47,284 nt of DNA from Mobilicoccus pelagius NBRC 104925. Lineage in GTDB: Bacteria > Actinomycetota > Actinomycetes > Actinomycetales > Dermatophilaceae. The stretch is from positions 1-47,284 of the forward strand of contig NZ_BAFE01000049.1 of the NCBI RefSeq assembly GCF_000247995.1, written 5' to 3'. Shown one piece after another: positions 25,046 to 34,330 of the stretch (the stretch's first letter is position 1; each line of letters starts with the position of its first letter). The notes under the pieces are model-generated. The model saw nothing but the letters and a program-made list of their open reading frames with translations. It made no database searches and had not been told where the DNA came from. Made by a program: the position numbers and the translations under genes.

Positions 25046-26343
25046 AGAAGTGCCTCCCCCTTGAGGACCTTGAGGATGAAGTCGGAGGCGACGGCGGGGG
25101 TTCCCTCGTTCACCTGGGCCGGCGGGCTGAACCGCTTGTAGAGCGCGGTGGAGATGTCGCCGTAGTACTGCGAGGACGGGCGGGCACCACCGGCGTCGAG
25201 GGACTCCCGGATGAGCGTCGCCATCGGGAACGCCTTCTGGATCTCCGGGTCGTCGTAGACCTTCTTGCGGGCGGCCGGGTTACCGGTGCCGAGCATGTAG
25301 GCCTTCTGGTTCTCCTCGCTGGTGATGCACTGGATCGCTTCCCAGGCCGCCTCGGGGTTGGCGCTCTTGGCGTTGACGCCGAGCTCGATGCCGCCGAGCG
25401 GGGGCCGGGACTCCTTGTCGGCCTCGACGCGCGGGTAGCGGGTGAAGCCGATGTCCTTCGTGTCGGTGCCCTTCTCGGGGAGGGCCGCCCACGTGTAGGG
25501 CCAGTTGACGAGGAACGCGCCGCCGCCGGCGAAGGCGTCGAGCGCCGCGGTCTCGTCGGAGGAGCCCATCGCGGGGCCACCGACGCCGATCCTCGCGATG
25601 TTGCCGATCACCTCGGCGGCCTTCTTGCCCTGTGGGGTGTCGAGGCCGAGCTTCAGCTGGTCGGCCGAGGCGCCCTCGTTCTGGATGATGTGGCCGCCGC
25701 CGGATTCGATGAGGGCGTTGATCCACACGGTGTAGCCCTCGTACGGCTTGGCCTGCACGCCGATGGTGGTCTTGAGTTCCTTCGAGGCGTCGACGAGCTG
25801 GTCCCACGTGACGGGCTTGGTCATGTCGAGGCCCGCCTTCTCGGCCATCGACTTGCGGTACCAGAGGACCTGGGTGTTCGCCCACATCGGGGCGGCGACC
25901 ATCTTGTCCTTCCACATCGCCGACTCGACGATGGGCTTGACGGCGTCCTCGGTGAGCTTCGCCTGCTTGTCCTCGGGCACCTCGGTGAGGAACCCGGCCT
26001 CGGCGAACTCGGCGACGAACACCGGGTCCATCGACATGATGTCGACGCCCGGGTCGCCGGCGGCGAGGCGTCGCAGCAGCTGCTGCCGCTGGTCGCTCGC
26101 ACTGTTGGGCAGCACCTGGGTGGTGATGCGGTACTTGCCCTGCGCCTTCTCGGTACACACCTTCGCGAGGTGGGCCTGGCCGGTCTTGCTCGGGTCGTTG
26201 CCGCCCGAGTCCGGGTTGATGTACCAGGTCAGCGTGCGGGCGTCCTTGGAGGTGTCCTGCCCCCCGCACGCGCTCAGTGCGCCCGTCGCAGCCACGCAGA
26301 TCATCGCGAGGGCTGCCACGGATCTGGTCCTTCGTCTGGGCAC
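25042..26343 (-). CDS. lpqY: Sugar-binding lipoprotein of the importer (LpqY-like, trehalose-type)
   Basis: 433 residues from GTG 26343, chosen because GAAGGAG lies 5 nt upstream; a GTG at 26346 is too close. A signal sequence ([20 protein letters not shown]) ends in the lipobox LSAC, giving a lipid-anchored Cys. The mature protein is a cluster D extracellular solute-binding protein. [35 protein letters not shown] and [15 protein letters not shown] closely recall mycobacterial LpqY, which binds trehalose released from the cell envelope. Trehalose is the likely ligand; maltose-type sugars are the alternative. It heads a four-gene operon (lpqY-sugA-sugB-sugC order) and is divergent from fumarase across a 227-bp region that should hold both promoters. 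Confidence 0.85.
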   Translation of the reverse strand: MPRRRTRSVAALAMICVAATGALSACGGQDTSKDARTLTWYINPDSGGNDPSKTGQAHLAKVCTEKAQGKYRITTQVLPNSASDQRQQLLRRLAAGDPGVDIMSMDPVFVAEFAEAGFLTEVPEDKQAKLTEDAVKPIVESAMWKDKMVAAPMWANTQVLWYRKSMAEKAGLDMTKPVTWDQLVDASKELKTTIGVQAKPYEGYTVWINALIESGGGHIIQNEGASADQLKLGLDTPQGKKAAEVIGNIARIGVGGPAMGSSDETAALDAFAGGGAFLVNWPYTWAALPEKGTDTKDIGFTRYPRVEADKESRPPLGGIELGVNAKSANPEAAWEAIQCITSEENQKAYMLGTGNPAARKKVYDDPEIQKAFPMATLIRESLDAGGARPSSQYYGDISTALYKRFSPPAQVNEGTPAVASDFILKVLKGEALL

Positions 26344-26570
26344 CACGACTCCTTCGTCTCGGTCGCACCGTCGACCCGGGCCCCTCTCACGGGTCACCCC
26401 TGCATTCGCCGACAGTTCATGGTTGTCTAACACTCTTTGTCGTCGCACGGCGGGTACAACACCCCACGTTCTACGCTGGTGAGGCCACGTCGTGCGCGCA
26501 GCGTTGCGCAAGGTGGGCGCCGGGCAGCCCGAGGGGCCGCCGGAGTCGCAGACGAGAAGGAGCTTGTTCG

Positions 26571-28363
<1,793 letters not shown>

Positions 28364-28364
<1 letters not shown>

Positions 28365-28993
28365 TGGCCGCCCGTCCCACCACGCCCGCACAGGCCTGGG
28401 CCGCGCTGCAGGAGGGCAACGACCGATTCGTCGCGGGCACCCCGGCCCACCCCAACCAGGACGCCGCCCGCCGCGGCGAACTCGCCTCCGGCCAGGCGCC
28501 GTTCGCGACCTTCTTCGGCTGCGGCGACAGCCGCGTCGCCGCCGAGGTCATCTTCGACCAGGGCCTCGGCGACCTCTTCGTCGTCCGCACCGCCGGTCAC
28601 GTCGTCGACGCCGGAGTCCTCGGCTCGCTCGAGTTCGCCGTCGAGGTCCTCGGCACCCCGCTCATCGTCGTTCTCGGGCACGACTCCTGCGGCGCGGTCA
28701 AGGCCGCCGTCACCCACGCCCAGAACGGCGCGATGCCGCCCGGGTACATCCGCGACATCGTCGAACGCGTCACCCCCAGCGTCGTCGCCGCCCGACACGA
28801 CGACGGGGTCATGCCCTCGACCGACGAGGTCGAGAGCGAACACGTACGGCAGACGATCCACCTCATCGCCGAACGCTCCCGCCTCATCGCGACCGCCGTC
28901 GAGGACGGTCGCTGCGCCGTCGCCGGGCTCGTCTATGACCTCGCCGAGGGCCGGGCGCGCGTCGTCGAGACGATCGGCGCGGTCGACGGCTGA
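28364..28993 (+). CDS. Beta-class carbonic anhydrase
   Basis: 209 residues from ATG 28364, sharing one base with the fumarase TGA (TGATG), which suggests translational coupling. The zinc ligands C53 and D55 (FFGCGDSRV), H106 and C109 (LGHDSCGAVKAA) are all present. It interconverts CO2 and bicarbonate in the cytoplasm. The tight link to class I fumarase suggests a role in supplying bicarbonate for anaplerotic carboxylation, but that is inference. A strong hairpin follows the stop. Confidence 0.94.
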
Positions 28994-29010
28994 CACCCTC
29001 CACGCACACC

Positions 29011-29047
29011 GACGCCGCCCCGGTGGAACATCCACCGGGGCGGCGTC
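29011..29047 (+). terminator. Hairpin terminator after fumarase-carbonic anhydrase
   Basis: A perfect 17-bp stem, GACGCCGCCCCGGTGGA (29011-29027) with its complement at 29031-29047, closed by a 3-nt ACA loop, begins 18 bp after the carbonic anhydrase stop. No T-tract. The remaining 131 bp up to the glmM stop show no gene. Confidence 0.85.
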
Positions 29048-29178
29048 GTGGTTCGTCGTCGCAGGCGGCTCCTCGTCGAACGTGGTCGTCTGCAACCCTC
29101 GGGCGGCGTGCGTTCGTGGTCGCCGCCCGTCGTCGGGGCCGACGATGAGTCACCGACCGCGGTGCGCCACAGACGACC

Positions 29179-30531
29179 TCAGAGCGCGAGACGCTCATGG
29201 ACCACCGCGGCGAGGCGGTCGGCGACGCCCTGGGCGCGGTCGGCGGTGTCGGCCTCGACCATGACGCGGACGAGGGGCTCGGTGCCCGACTTGCGGAGCA
29301 ACACCCGGCCGACGCCGTCGAGCTCCTCCTGCGCCTCGCGCACGGCGGACTGCAACGCCTCGTCGGATTCGACGCGGTCCTTGTCGATGCCCTTGACGTT
29401 GACGAGGACCTGCGGCAGACGCGTCATCACGCGGGCGAGGTCGGCGAGGCTGCGGCCGGTCTCGACGACGCGGGCGGCGACCTTGAGCGCGGTGAGCACG
29501 CCGTCACCGGTCGTGGCGTGGTCGAGCATGATGACGTGCCCGGACTGCTCGCCACCGAGGTTGAACCCCTTGGCGCGCATCTCCTCGAGCACGTAGCGGT
29601 CGCCGACGCCCGTCTGGGTCGTCGCGACTCCCTCGCGCTCCATCGCCTGGAGCAGGCCGAGGTTGCTCATCACGGTGACGACGAGCGTGTCGTCGTGGAG
29701 CTCGCCGTTGTCGCGCATCGCGAGCGCGAGGATCCCCATGATCTGGTCGCCGTCGACGATCGTGCCCTCGGCGTCGACCGCCAGGCACCGGTCGGCGTCC
29801 CCGTCCCACGCGAACCCCAGGTCGGCGCCGCGCGCGACGACGGCCTCCTGCAACTTGTCCAGGTGCGTCGAGCCGTAACCGTCGTTGATGTTGAGGCCGT
29901 CGGGCGACCCGCCGATGACGTCCACCGTCGCACCCGCACGCTCGAACGCGGCCGGGCCGACCTCGCTCGCGGCTCCGTGCGCGGCGTCGACGACGACGTG
30001 GAGGCCGTCGAGGCGCGTGGGCACGCTGTCGCGCAGGTGCTCGAGGTAGAACTCCCGACCCTGCGGGAACGGACGGATGCGACCCACCGCGGCACCCTGC
30101 GGACGGTCGATCCACGGCTCGTCCATGTGGGCGCTGATCTGGTCCTCGGTCGCGTCGGACAACTTGTGGCCGCCCTTGCCGAGGAACTTGATGCCGTTGT
30201 CGGGCATCGCGTTGTGGCTCGCGGAGAGCACCGCACCCATCTCGGCCTTCATGCGGGCCGTCAAGTAGGCGATGGCCGGAGTCGGGAGGACGCCTGCGTC
30301 GAGCACGTCGACACCCGCCGACGCGAAACCCGCACACACCGCCGCACCGAGGAACTCCCCCGAGGCCCTCGTGTCACGACCGACGACGGCGACCGCGCGG
30401 TGACCACCGAACGCGCCCCTGTCCCCCAGGGCGCGCGCGGCGGCGACGGACAGGCTCAACGCGAGGTCGGCGGTGAGGTCCTTGTTGGCGAGCCCTCGGA
30501 CACCGTCGGTGCCGAACAGACGTGCTCCCAT
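29179..30531 (-). CDS. glmM: Phosphoglucosamine mutase
   Basis: 450 residues. It converts glucosamine-6-phosphate to glucosamine-1-phosphate for UDP-GlcNAc and peptidoglycan synthesis. The N-terminus [13 protein letters not shown], the phosphoserine loop [16 protein letters not shown] (active Ser105), the metal-binding DGDADRC and the sugar-binding GGEQSGHVI are all present. The C-terminal [15 protein letters not shown] binds phosphate. Its place downstream of rplM-rpsI on the same strand is the usual actinobacterial order, but a hairpin separates it from rpsI, so it probably has its own promoter. Confidence 0.97.
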   Translation of the reverse strand: MGARLFGTDGVRGLANKDLTADLALSLSVAAARALGDRGAFGGHRAVAVVGRDTRASGEFLGAAVCAGFASAGVDVLDAGVLPTPAIAYLTARMKAEMGAVLSASHNAMPDNGIKFLGKGGHKLSDATEDQISAHMDEPWIDRPQGAAVGRIRPFPQGREFYLEHLRDSVPTRLDGLHVVVDAAHGAASEVGPAAFERAGATVDVIGGSPDGLNINDGYGSTHLDKLQEAVVARGADLGFAWDGDADRCLAVDAEGTIVDGDQIMGILALAMRDNGELHDDTLVVTVMSNLGLLQAMEREGVATTQTGVGDRYVLEEMRAKGFNLGGEQSGHVIMLDHATTGDGVLTALKVAARVVETGRSLADLARVMTRLPQVLVNVKGIDKDRVESDEALQSAVREAQEELDGVGRVLLRKSGTEPLVRVMVEADTADRAQGVADRLAAVVHERLAL

Positions 30532-30855
30532 GACTGTGGTCTCCCTCTCTTCGGGGGCTCCGACCTGCAGGACGTCGCCGTCGTCTCCCTGATGGGCCAG
30601 GAGGCGGACGGACGGCGCGCGGGAGCCCGCTCACGCCGGTGGGGTGAGTTGATCCATCGTAACGGCGGGAGCGACGGCCCACGGTCGCCCCCTCCAAGAC
30701 TCGTCACGCACACCCGGCATCGACGGGTCCCCCTGTACCCCTGGCGGATACGCCGCCCGGACACGGCGATGCCGCCGCATCCGAGAAGGATGCGGCGGCA
30801 TCGACACGCTGCGGGCGGCGAGCCCGGGAGCCGTGCGCGAGGCGCACGACGCCGA
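30532..30855 (-). other. Intergenic region between rpsI and glmM
   Basis: 324 bp without a convincing gene. It contains the rpsI hairpin (30767-30803). On the minus strand, TTACGATGG at about 30656-30664 could be a -10 (TACGAT) for glmM, giving a leader of about 120 nt. No clear -35 or small ORF was found. Confidence 0.4.
30767..30803 (-). terminator. Hairpin terminator after rpsI
   Basis: A perfect 16-bp stem, CGATGCCGCCGCATCC and its complement, around a GAGAA loop, about 52 bp downstream of the rpsI stop on the minus strand. No T-tract. Confidence 0.8.
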
Positions 30856-31359
30856 TCAGCGCTTGGAGTACTGAGGCGCCTTGCGGGCCTTCTTGAGACC
30901 GGCCTTCTTGCGCTCCGGGACGCGGGCGTCACGGGTGAGGAAGCCGGCCTTCTTGAGGGTCGGGCGGTTGAGCTCGGCGTCGACCTCGTTGAGGCTGCGG
31001 GCCACGCCGAGGCGAACGGCACCGGCCTGACCGGAGGGGCCGCCGCCACCGACGCGCACGAGCACGTCGTAGGCGCCGTCGAGCTCGAGCACCTTGAGGG
31101 GCTCGCTCACGATCTGCTGGTGCACCTTGTTCGGGAAGTAGTCCTCGAGGGTGCGGCCGTTGATCTTCCACACGCCCGTACCCGGGACGATGCGGACGCG
31201 GGCGATGGCCTGCTTACGACGACCCGTCGCGGCACCCGGCGCAGAGGCGGAGGGGCGGCGAACGGCCTCGTCGGTCGGCGCAGCGCTCGACTCGGAGGTG
31301 TAGGTGGACAGCGTGGGCTCGTCGTTCTCGAGCTCCATGTCCGGAGTGTTGTCAGTCAC
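30856..31359 (-). CDS. rpsI: 30S ribosomal protein S9 (uS9) with N-terminal extension
   Basis: 167 residues. The conserved S9 core runs from about residue 44 ([17 protein letters not shown]) through [32 protein letters not shown] and the basic tail [17 protein letters not shown], which reaches the P-site tRNA. The first about 43 residues are an acidic, Ser/Thr-rich extension. Similar extensions are common in actinobacterial S9. It lies 29 bp downstream of rplM in the standard rplM-rpsI operon. Confidence 0.97.
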   Translation of the reverse strand: MTDNTPDMELENDEPTLSTYTSESSAAPTDEAVRRPSASAPGAATGRRKQAIARVRIVPGTGVWKINGRTLEDYFPNKVHQQIVSEPLKVLELDGAYDVLVRVGGGGPSGQAGAVRLGVARSLNEVDAELNRPTLKKAGFLTRDARVPERKKAGLKKARKAPQYSKR

Positions 31360-31388
31360 GGTTCTCCTCGTGGCGTATCACCCAGTGA

Positions 31389-31832
31389 TTACTGGGCGAC
31401 CTGCGAGATCTCGAAGGGCTCAGGCTGCTGCGCCTGGTGCGGGTGGGTGTCGCCGGCGTAGACCTTGAGCTTGCTGAGCTGCTGACGAGCCAGCGAGTTC
31501 TTCGGCAGCATGCCGCGGATGGCCTTCTCGACGGCGCGCGTCGGGTTCTTGGCCATGAGCTCGGTGTAGGAGGTCGCGCGCAGACCACCCGGGTAACCGG
31601 AGTGGTGGTACGCCTTCTTCTTCTCGAGCTTGGCTCCCGTGAGGGCGACCTTGTCGGCGTTGATGATGATGACGTAGTCGCCCGTGTCCACGTGGGGGGC
31701 GAACGTCGGCTTGTGCTTGCCGCGCAGGAGCTGCGCAGCCTGCGACGCGAGGCGGCCGAGAACGACGTCGGTGGCGTCGATGACGTGCCACTTACGCTCG
31801 ATCTCGCCCGGCTTGGGGGTGTAGGTACGCAC
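31389..31832 (-). CDS. rplM: 50S ribosomal protein L13 (uL13)
   Basis: 147 residues from GTG 31832 ([20 protein letters not shown]), the usual L13 length and start. Family motifs are [53 protein letters not shown] and [28 protein letters not shown]. It is the first gene of the rplM-rpsI operon. In some bacteria L13 regulates this operon by binding its mRNA leader; a leader of about 155 nt is possible here. Confidence 0.97.
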   Translation of the reverse strand: MRTYTPKPGEIERKWHVIDATDVVLGRLASQAAQLLRGKHKPTFAPHVDTGDYVIIINADKVALTGAKLEKKKAYHHSGYPGGLRATSYTELMAKNPTRAVEKAIRGMLPKNSLARQQLSKLKVYAGDTHPHQAQQPEPFEISQVAQ

Positions 31833-31994
31833 GGTTATCAGCCTTGCTTGGTCGATGATGGAACGGTCGTGCGTACACCTCGGCACCGTCGGGGCGCCGT
31901 GGCGTGATGATGTCGGACCCGGCGGTGCGGCTCGGATCGAGGACCCGGCCACCCTGCGGAGTGGCGCGACATCGGACGCGCACAACGAAGGTCA

Positions 31995-32024
31995 ATGCTA
32001 CCGGCGGCCCCGAAACGCACCCAA
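31995..32024 (-). promoter_or_regulatory. Candidate rplM-rpsI promoter
   Basis: On the minus strand, TTGGGT (32019-32024) and TAGCAT (31995-32000) are 18 bp apart and resemble a sigma-70-type promoter. They would start transcription about 155 nt before the rplM GTG. Pattern reading only. Confidence 0.4.
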
Positions 32025-32053
32025 ATTCGCATTCCAGGGCGCTGACCTGCAGC

Positions 32054-32122
32054 GATCCATGCACTCCCGCGATGAATCGTCCCCCATGCACACGATTTAT
32101 GCAAAGATTCTGTGCATGAATC
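32054..32122 (+). promoter_or_regulatory. Palindromic operator-like repeats upstream of the ArsR-like regulator
   Basis: GATTTATGCA (32094-32103) and TGCATGAATC (32113-32122) form an inverted repeat matching at 9 of 10 positions across a 9-nt spacer. A longer-range pair, ATGCACA/TGTGCAT (32086-32092 and 32111-32117), overlaps it. A third half-site, GATCCATGCA (32054-32063), and a GATGAATCG (32071-32079) lie just upstream. The cluster ends 29 bp before the regulator ATG, which suits autoregulation. Confidence 0.55.
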
Positions 32123-32150
32123 GCTCCGTTTGCCGCACGCGGAGGCACGC

Positions 32151-32720
32151 ATGACCGCGACGCCCTACCCCTCGGACGCGTCCGCCCTGCGCGTCCTTGC
32201 ACACCCTCTGCGCACCCGCCTCCTCGCCGAACTCCGCACGGTGGGCCCCTCGACGGCGACGGACCTCGCCCGCGCCCTCGACACGAACTCCGGAGCGACG
32301 AGCTACCACCTGAGGCGCCTCGCCGAGGCGGGCCTCGTCCGCGACGCGGGCGGCACCGGGCGCCGCCGCGTCTGGGAGGCCTCGACGGAGGATCGGAGCT
32401 TCGACACCGGTGACACCGACGACGACGACGCCGCACTCGACTGGCTGGCACGTGACTACATCGGGCACTTCACCGAGAAGGCGCACGCCTGGCTCACGGA
32501 CTCCCCGGAGTGGCCGCTCGCCTGGCAGGAGGCGTGCGGCCTCGACGACCACCTCGTCCTCGTCACCGACGAGCAGCTCGCCTCACTGCGGGCCGACATC
32601 GCCGAACTCTTCGCGCGGTACCGCCGCGTGGGCGCCGGCAACCCGCAGGCCAAGCGCGTGACGTTCTACACGTGCCCCCTCCCCGTGGATCCTCCTCCAC
32701 GTCAGGTGGAGGTCGACTGA
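32151..32720 (+). CDS. ArsR-like winged-helix regulator of the nitrogen-oxide module
   Basis: 189 residues from ATG 32151, with GGAGG 6 bp upstream. An N-terminal winged helix covers about residues 10-75 (ALRVLAHPLRTRLLAELRTV, STATDLARALDTNSGATSYH, RRLAEAGLVRDAG). This is the HTH_20/ArsR type. A very acidic stretch (DTGDTDDDDAALDW) leads into a helical C-terminal domain of unknown ligand. There is no Fe-S-type Cys cluster; I see single Cys residues in EACGL and YTCPL. It lies 76 bp upstream of the DUF2249 gene on the same strand. Control of that operon is inferred from adjacency and from the operator-like repeats. Confidence 0.8.
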   Translation: MTATPYPSDASALRVLAHPLRTRLLAELRTVGPSTATDLARALDTNSGATSYHLRRLAEAGLVRDAGGTGRRRVWEASTEDRSFDTGDTDDDDAALDWLARDYIGHFTEKAHAWLTDSPEWPLAWQEACGLDDHLVLVTDEQLASLRADIAELFARYRRVGAGNPQAKRVTFYTCPLPVDPPPRQVEVD

Positions 32721-32738
32721 TCGGGCGCACCCCGGGGG

Positions 32739-32771
32739 TTATTTAAACCGGATTTTTCCTATAATATTCGG
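32739..32771 (+). promoter_or_regulatory. Promoter of the DUF2249-NnrS-NirK operon
   Basis: An AT-rich island in otherwise GC-rich DNA contains a perfect TATAAT (32760-32765). The upstream TTATTTAAA (32739-32747) may substitute for a -35. CCGGAT (32748-32753) and ATTCGG (32766-32771) form an imperfect palindrome that brackets the -10 and is a candidate repressor site. Transcription would start near 32772, about 25 nt before the DUF2249 ATG. Confidence 0.6.
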
Positions 32772-32796
32772 AGTCCGACGACGCAGGAGACACGCC

Positions 32797-33102
32797 ATGC
32801 CCCATGACCTTCCCCTCACCGAGCCCGGCACCCACGGCTGCGGGTGCCACGACACCGGGCTGCCCACGCTGGACGCCCGGGTCATCCCCGGCGCGATCCG
32901 CCACGGCGCGATCCTCGGGGCACTCTCGCAGGTTCGCCCCGGAGCCGGCATGATCCTCGTCGCACCCCACGACCCGCTCCCGCTTCTCGCCCAGGTTCGG
33001 GAGACCTTCGGCGAGGGCGTCGAGATCGGCTACGTCGACCGGGAGGCCGACCTCGCCGCCGGTGACGGCGTGCGGGTGACGTTGACCAAGACCCACCCCT
33101 GA
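32797..33102 (+). CDS. DUF2249 domain protein with N-terminal CxC motif
   Basis: 101 residues from ATG 32797, with AGGAGA upstream. HGCGCHDTG (residues about 13-21) gives two cysteines and two histidines in a row-like cluster that could bind metal or haem. The remainder (LPTLDARVIPGAIRHGAILG, MILVAPHDPLPLLAQVRETF, VEIGYVD, GVRVTLTK) is the DUF2249 fold, a small alpha/beta domain related to TusA-like proteins. DUF2249 genes often sit with nitrite or nitric oxide reductase genes. It is the first gene of the apparent operon; the next starts 11 bp on. Its molecular role is not known. Confidence 0.8.
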   Translation: MPHDLPLTEPGTHGCGCHDTGLPTLDARVIPGAIRHGAILGALSQVRPGAGMILVAPHDPLPLLAQVRETFGEGVEIGYVDREADLAAGDGVRVTLTKTHP

Positions 33103-33112
33103 CGACACCGAG

Positions 33113-34330
33113 GTGACGTCGCCCCACACGTCGTCCCCGCCCCCGAGCACGAACGGGGCGGCGACGACGCCTGCGGGCCGAGAGGCGCGCGCCCCTCGGG
33201 CACCTCGGAGCTTCGAGGCGCCACCCACCGCCGCGCGCCCACGACCGCGGCGGTCGGGGCGAGGCGCGAGGTTGGCTCTCCTCGCTCTCGGCGGGGCGAG
33301 CCTGCTCGCGGGGCTCGACGCCGCGCTCGGGCGGGCCGGGGTATGGGCCCCGGTGGAGTCGCCGCGGCTCGCGTCGTTGCACGGCGTGGTCATGGTGCTC
33401 GGGTTCCTCGGCGCCGTCATCGCGCTCGAACGGGCCCAGGCGCTCGGCACCTCGTGGGCGTTGCTCGCCCCGGCGACGCTCGCCGCGGGCAGCCTCGCCC
33501 TCGTCGCGGGCGCCCCCGTCGTCGTCGGGGCGCTGCTGCTCGCACAGGGATGCGCCGTGTTCCTCGCCGTCTACGTCGCCCTGTGGCGGCGGGCCCACGC
33601 CGAGGTCGTCGCCGTCGAAGGGCTCGGGGCGGTCGCGGCCCTGCTCGCCGCGGTGCTGTGGCTGTGGGCGCCGATCCCCGCGATCGTCTGCCTGCTCGTC
33701 ACGTTCGTCGTGCTGACGATCGCGGCCGAACGCACCGAACTCGCGTTCCTCACGATGGGCGCGGGCGCGCCCCGGCGGCTTCTGCTGCTCGGGTCGGCGC
33801 TGACGCTCGCCGCCCTCCTCACCGTCGCCTGGCCCGCGGGCGGCACGCGCGTGTTCGGCGTGGTGCTGCTCGTCCTCGCCGCGTGGCTCGTGCGGGACGA
33901 CGTCGCGCGGCGGTTCGTCCGCACCGAGGGGCTGCGCCGCTTCGCCGCGGCGGCCCTGCTCGCCGGGTACGCCTGGCTCGCCGTGGCGGGTCTCGTGTGG
34001 CTCGTCGGGGGCGTGCCCGTCGGCCCGGCGTACGACGTCGCCGTCCACGGGGTGTTCCTCGGGTTCGGCATGTCGATGGTCGTCGCGCACGCCCCGACGA
34101 TCCTGCCCGCCGTCGTCGGCGCCCGACTGCCGTACGGTCCCGTGTCGTGGGGGCCGCTCGTCCTGCTGCACGCCGGGCTCGCCGTCCGCGTCGCCGGTGA
34201 CGTCGCCGTCGCGACCGGCGGTGGTGACCTGCTCTTCCGGTGGGGGTCGGCCCTCACCGTCCTCGCCGTCCTGCTCTTCGTCGTCGTGTCGTTCGTCCTG
34301 GTGGTGACCGCTCGTGCCCGCGTCCGTTGA
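33113..34330 (+). CDS. NnrS-like multi-pass membrane protein
   Basis: 405 residues from GTG 33113; the N-terminal about 60 residues are Pro/Ala/Arg-rich and cytoplasmic. About 10-12 hydrophobic segments follow, e.g. LALLALGGASLLAGLDAAL, GVVMVLGFLGAVIALERAQAL and VAVHGVFLGFGMSMVVAHA. Conserved His residues occur in helix contexts (LHGVVM, VHGVFLGFG, AHAPTILP), similar to NnrS, a haem-containing membrane protein tied to nitric oxide metabolism and stress. The gene overlaps the next by 17 bp. It probably helps handle NO or matures the copper enzyme; neither is shown by sequence. Confidence 0.7.
   Translation: MTSPHTSSPPPSTNGAATTPAGREARAPRAPRSFEAPPTAARPRPRRSGRGARLALLALGGASLLAGLDAALGRAGVWAPVESPRLASLHGVVMVLGFLGAVIALERAQALGTSWALLAPATLAAGSLALVAGAPVVVGALLLAQGCAVFLAVYVALWRRAHAEVVAVEGLGAVAALLAAVLWLWAPIPAIVCLLVTFVVLTIAAERTELAFLTMGAGAPRRLLLLGSALTLAALLTVAWPAGGTRVFGVVLLVLAAWLVRDDVARRFVRTEGLRRFAAAALLAGYAWLAVAGLVWLVGGVPVGPAYDVAVHGVFLGFGMSMVVAHAPTILPAVVGARLPYGPVSWGPLVLLHAGLAVRVAGDVAVATGGGDLLFRWGSALTVLAVLLFVVVSFVLVVTARARVR

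Larger units (their letters stand above)
31833..32150. other. Intergenic region shared by rplM and the nitrogen-oxide regulator gene
   Basis: 318 bp between divergent genes. The left part should be the rplM mRNA leader; the middle has a candidate rplM promoter (31995-32024). The right part (32054-32122) is AT-richer and holds repeated half-sites before the regulator. A GTG at 32112 would add 13 residues to the regulator, but its ribosome binding site is poor compared with that of ATG 32151. No gene or recognised riboswitch is seen. Confidence 0.5.

Noticed and set aside
29197-31461. A 754-codon open frame opposite glmM and rpsI
   Set aside because: It runs antisense to two certain genes and has no recognisable domain, so it is a codon-bias artefact.
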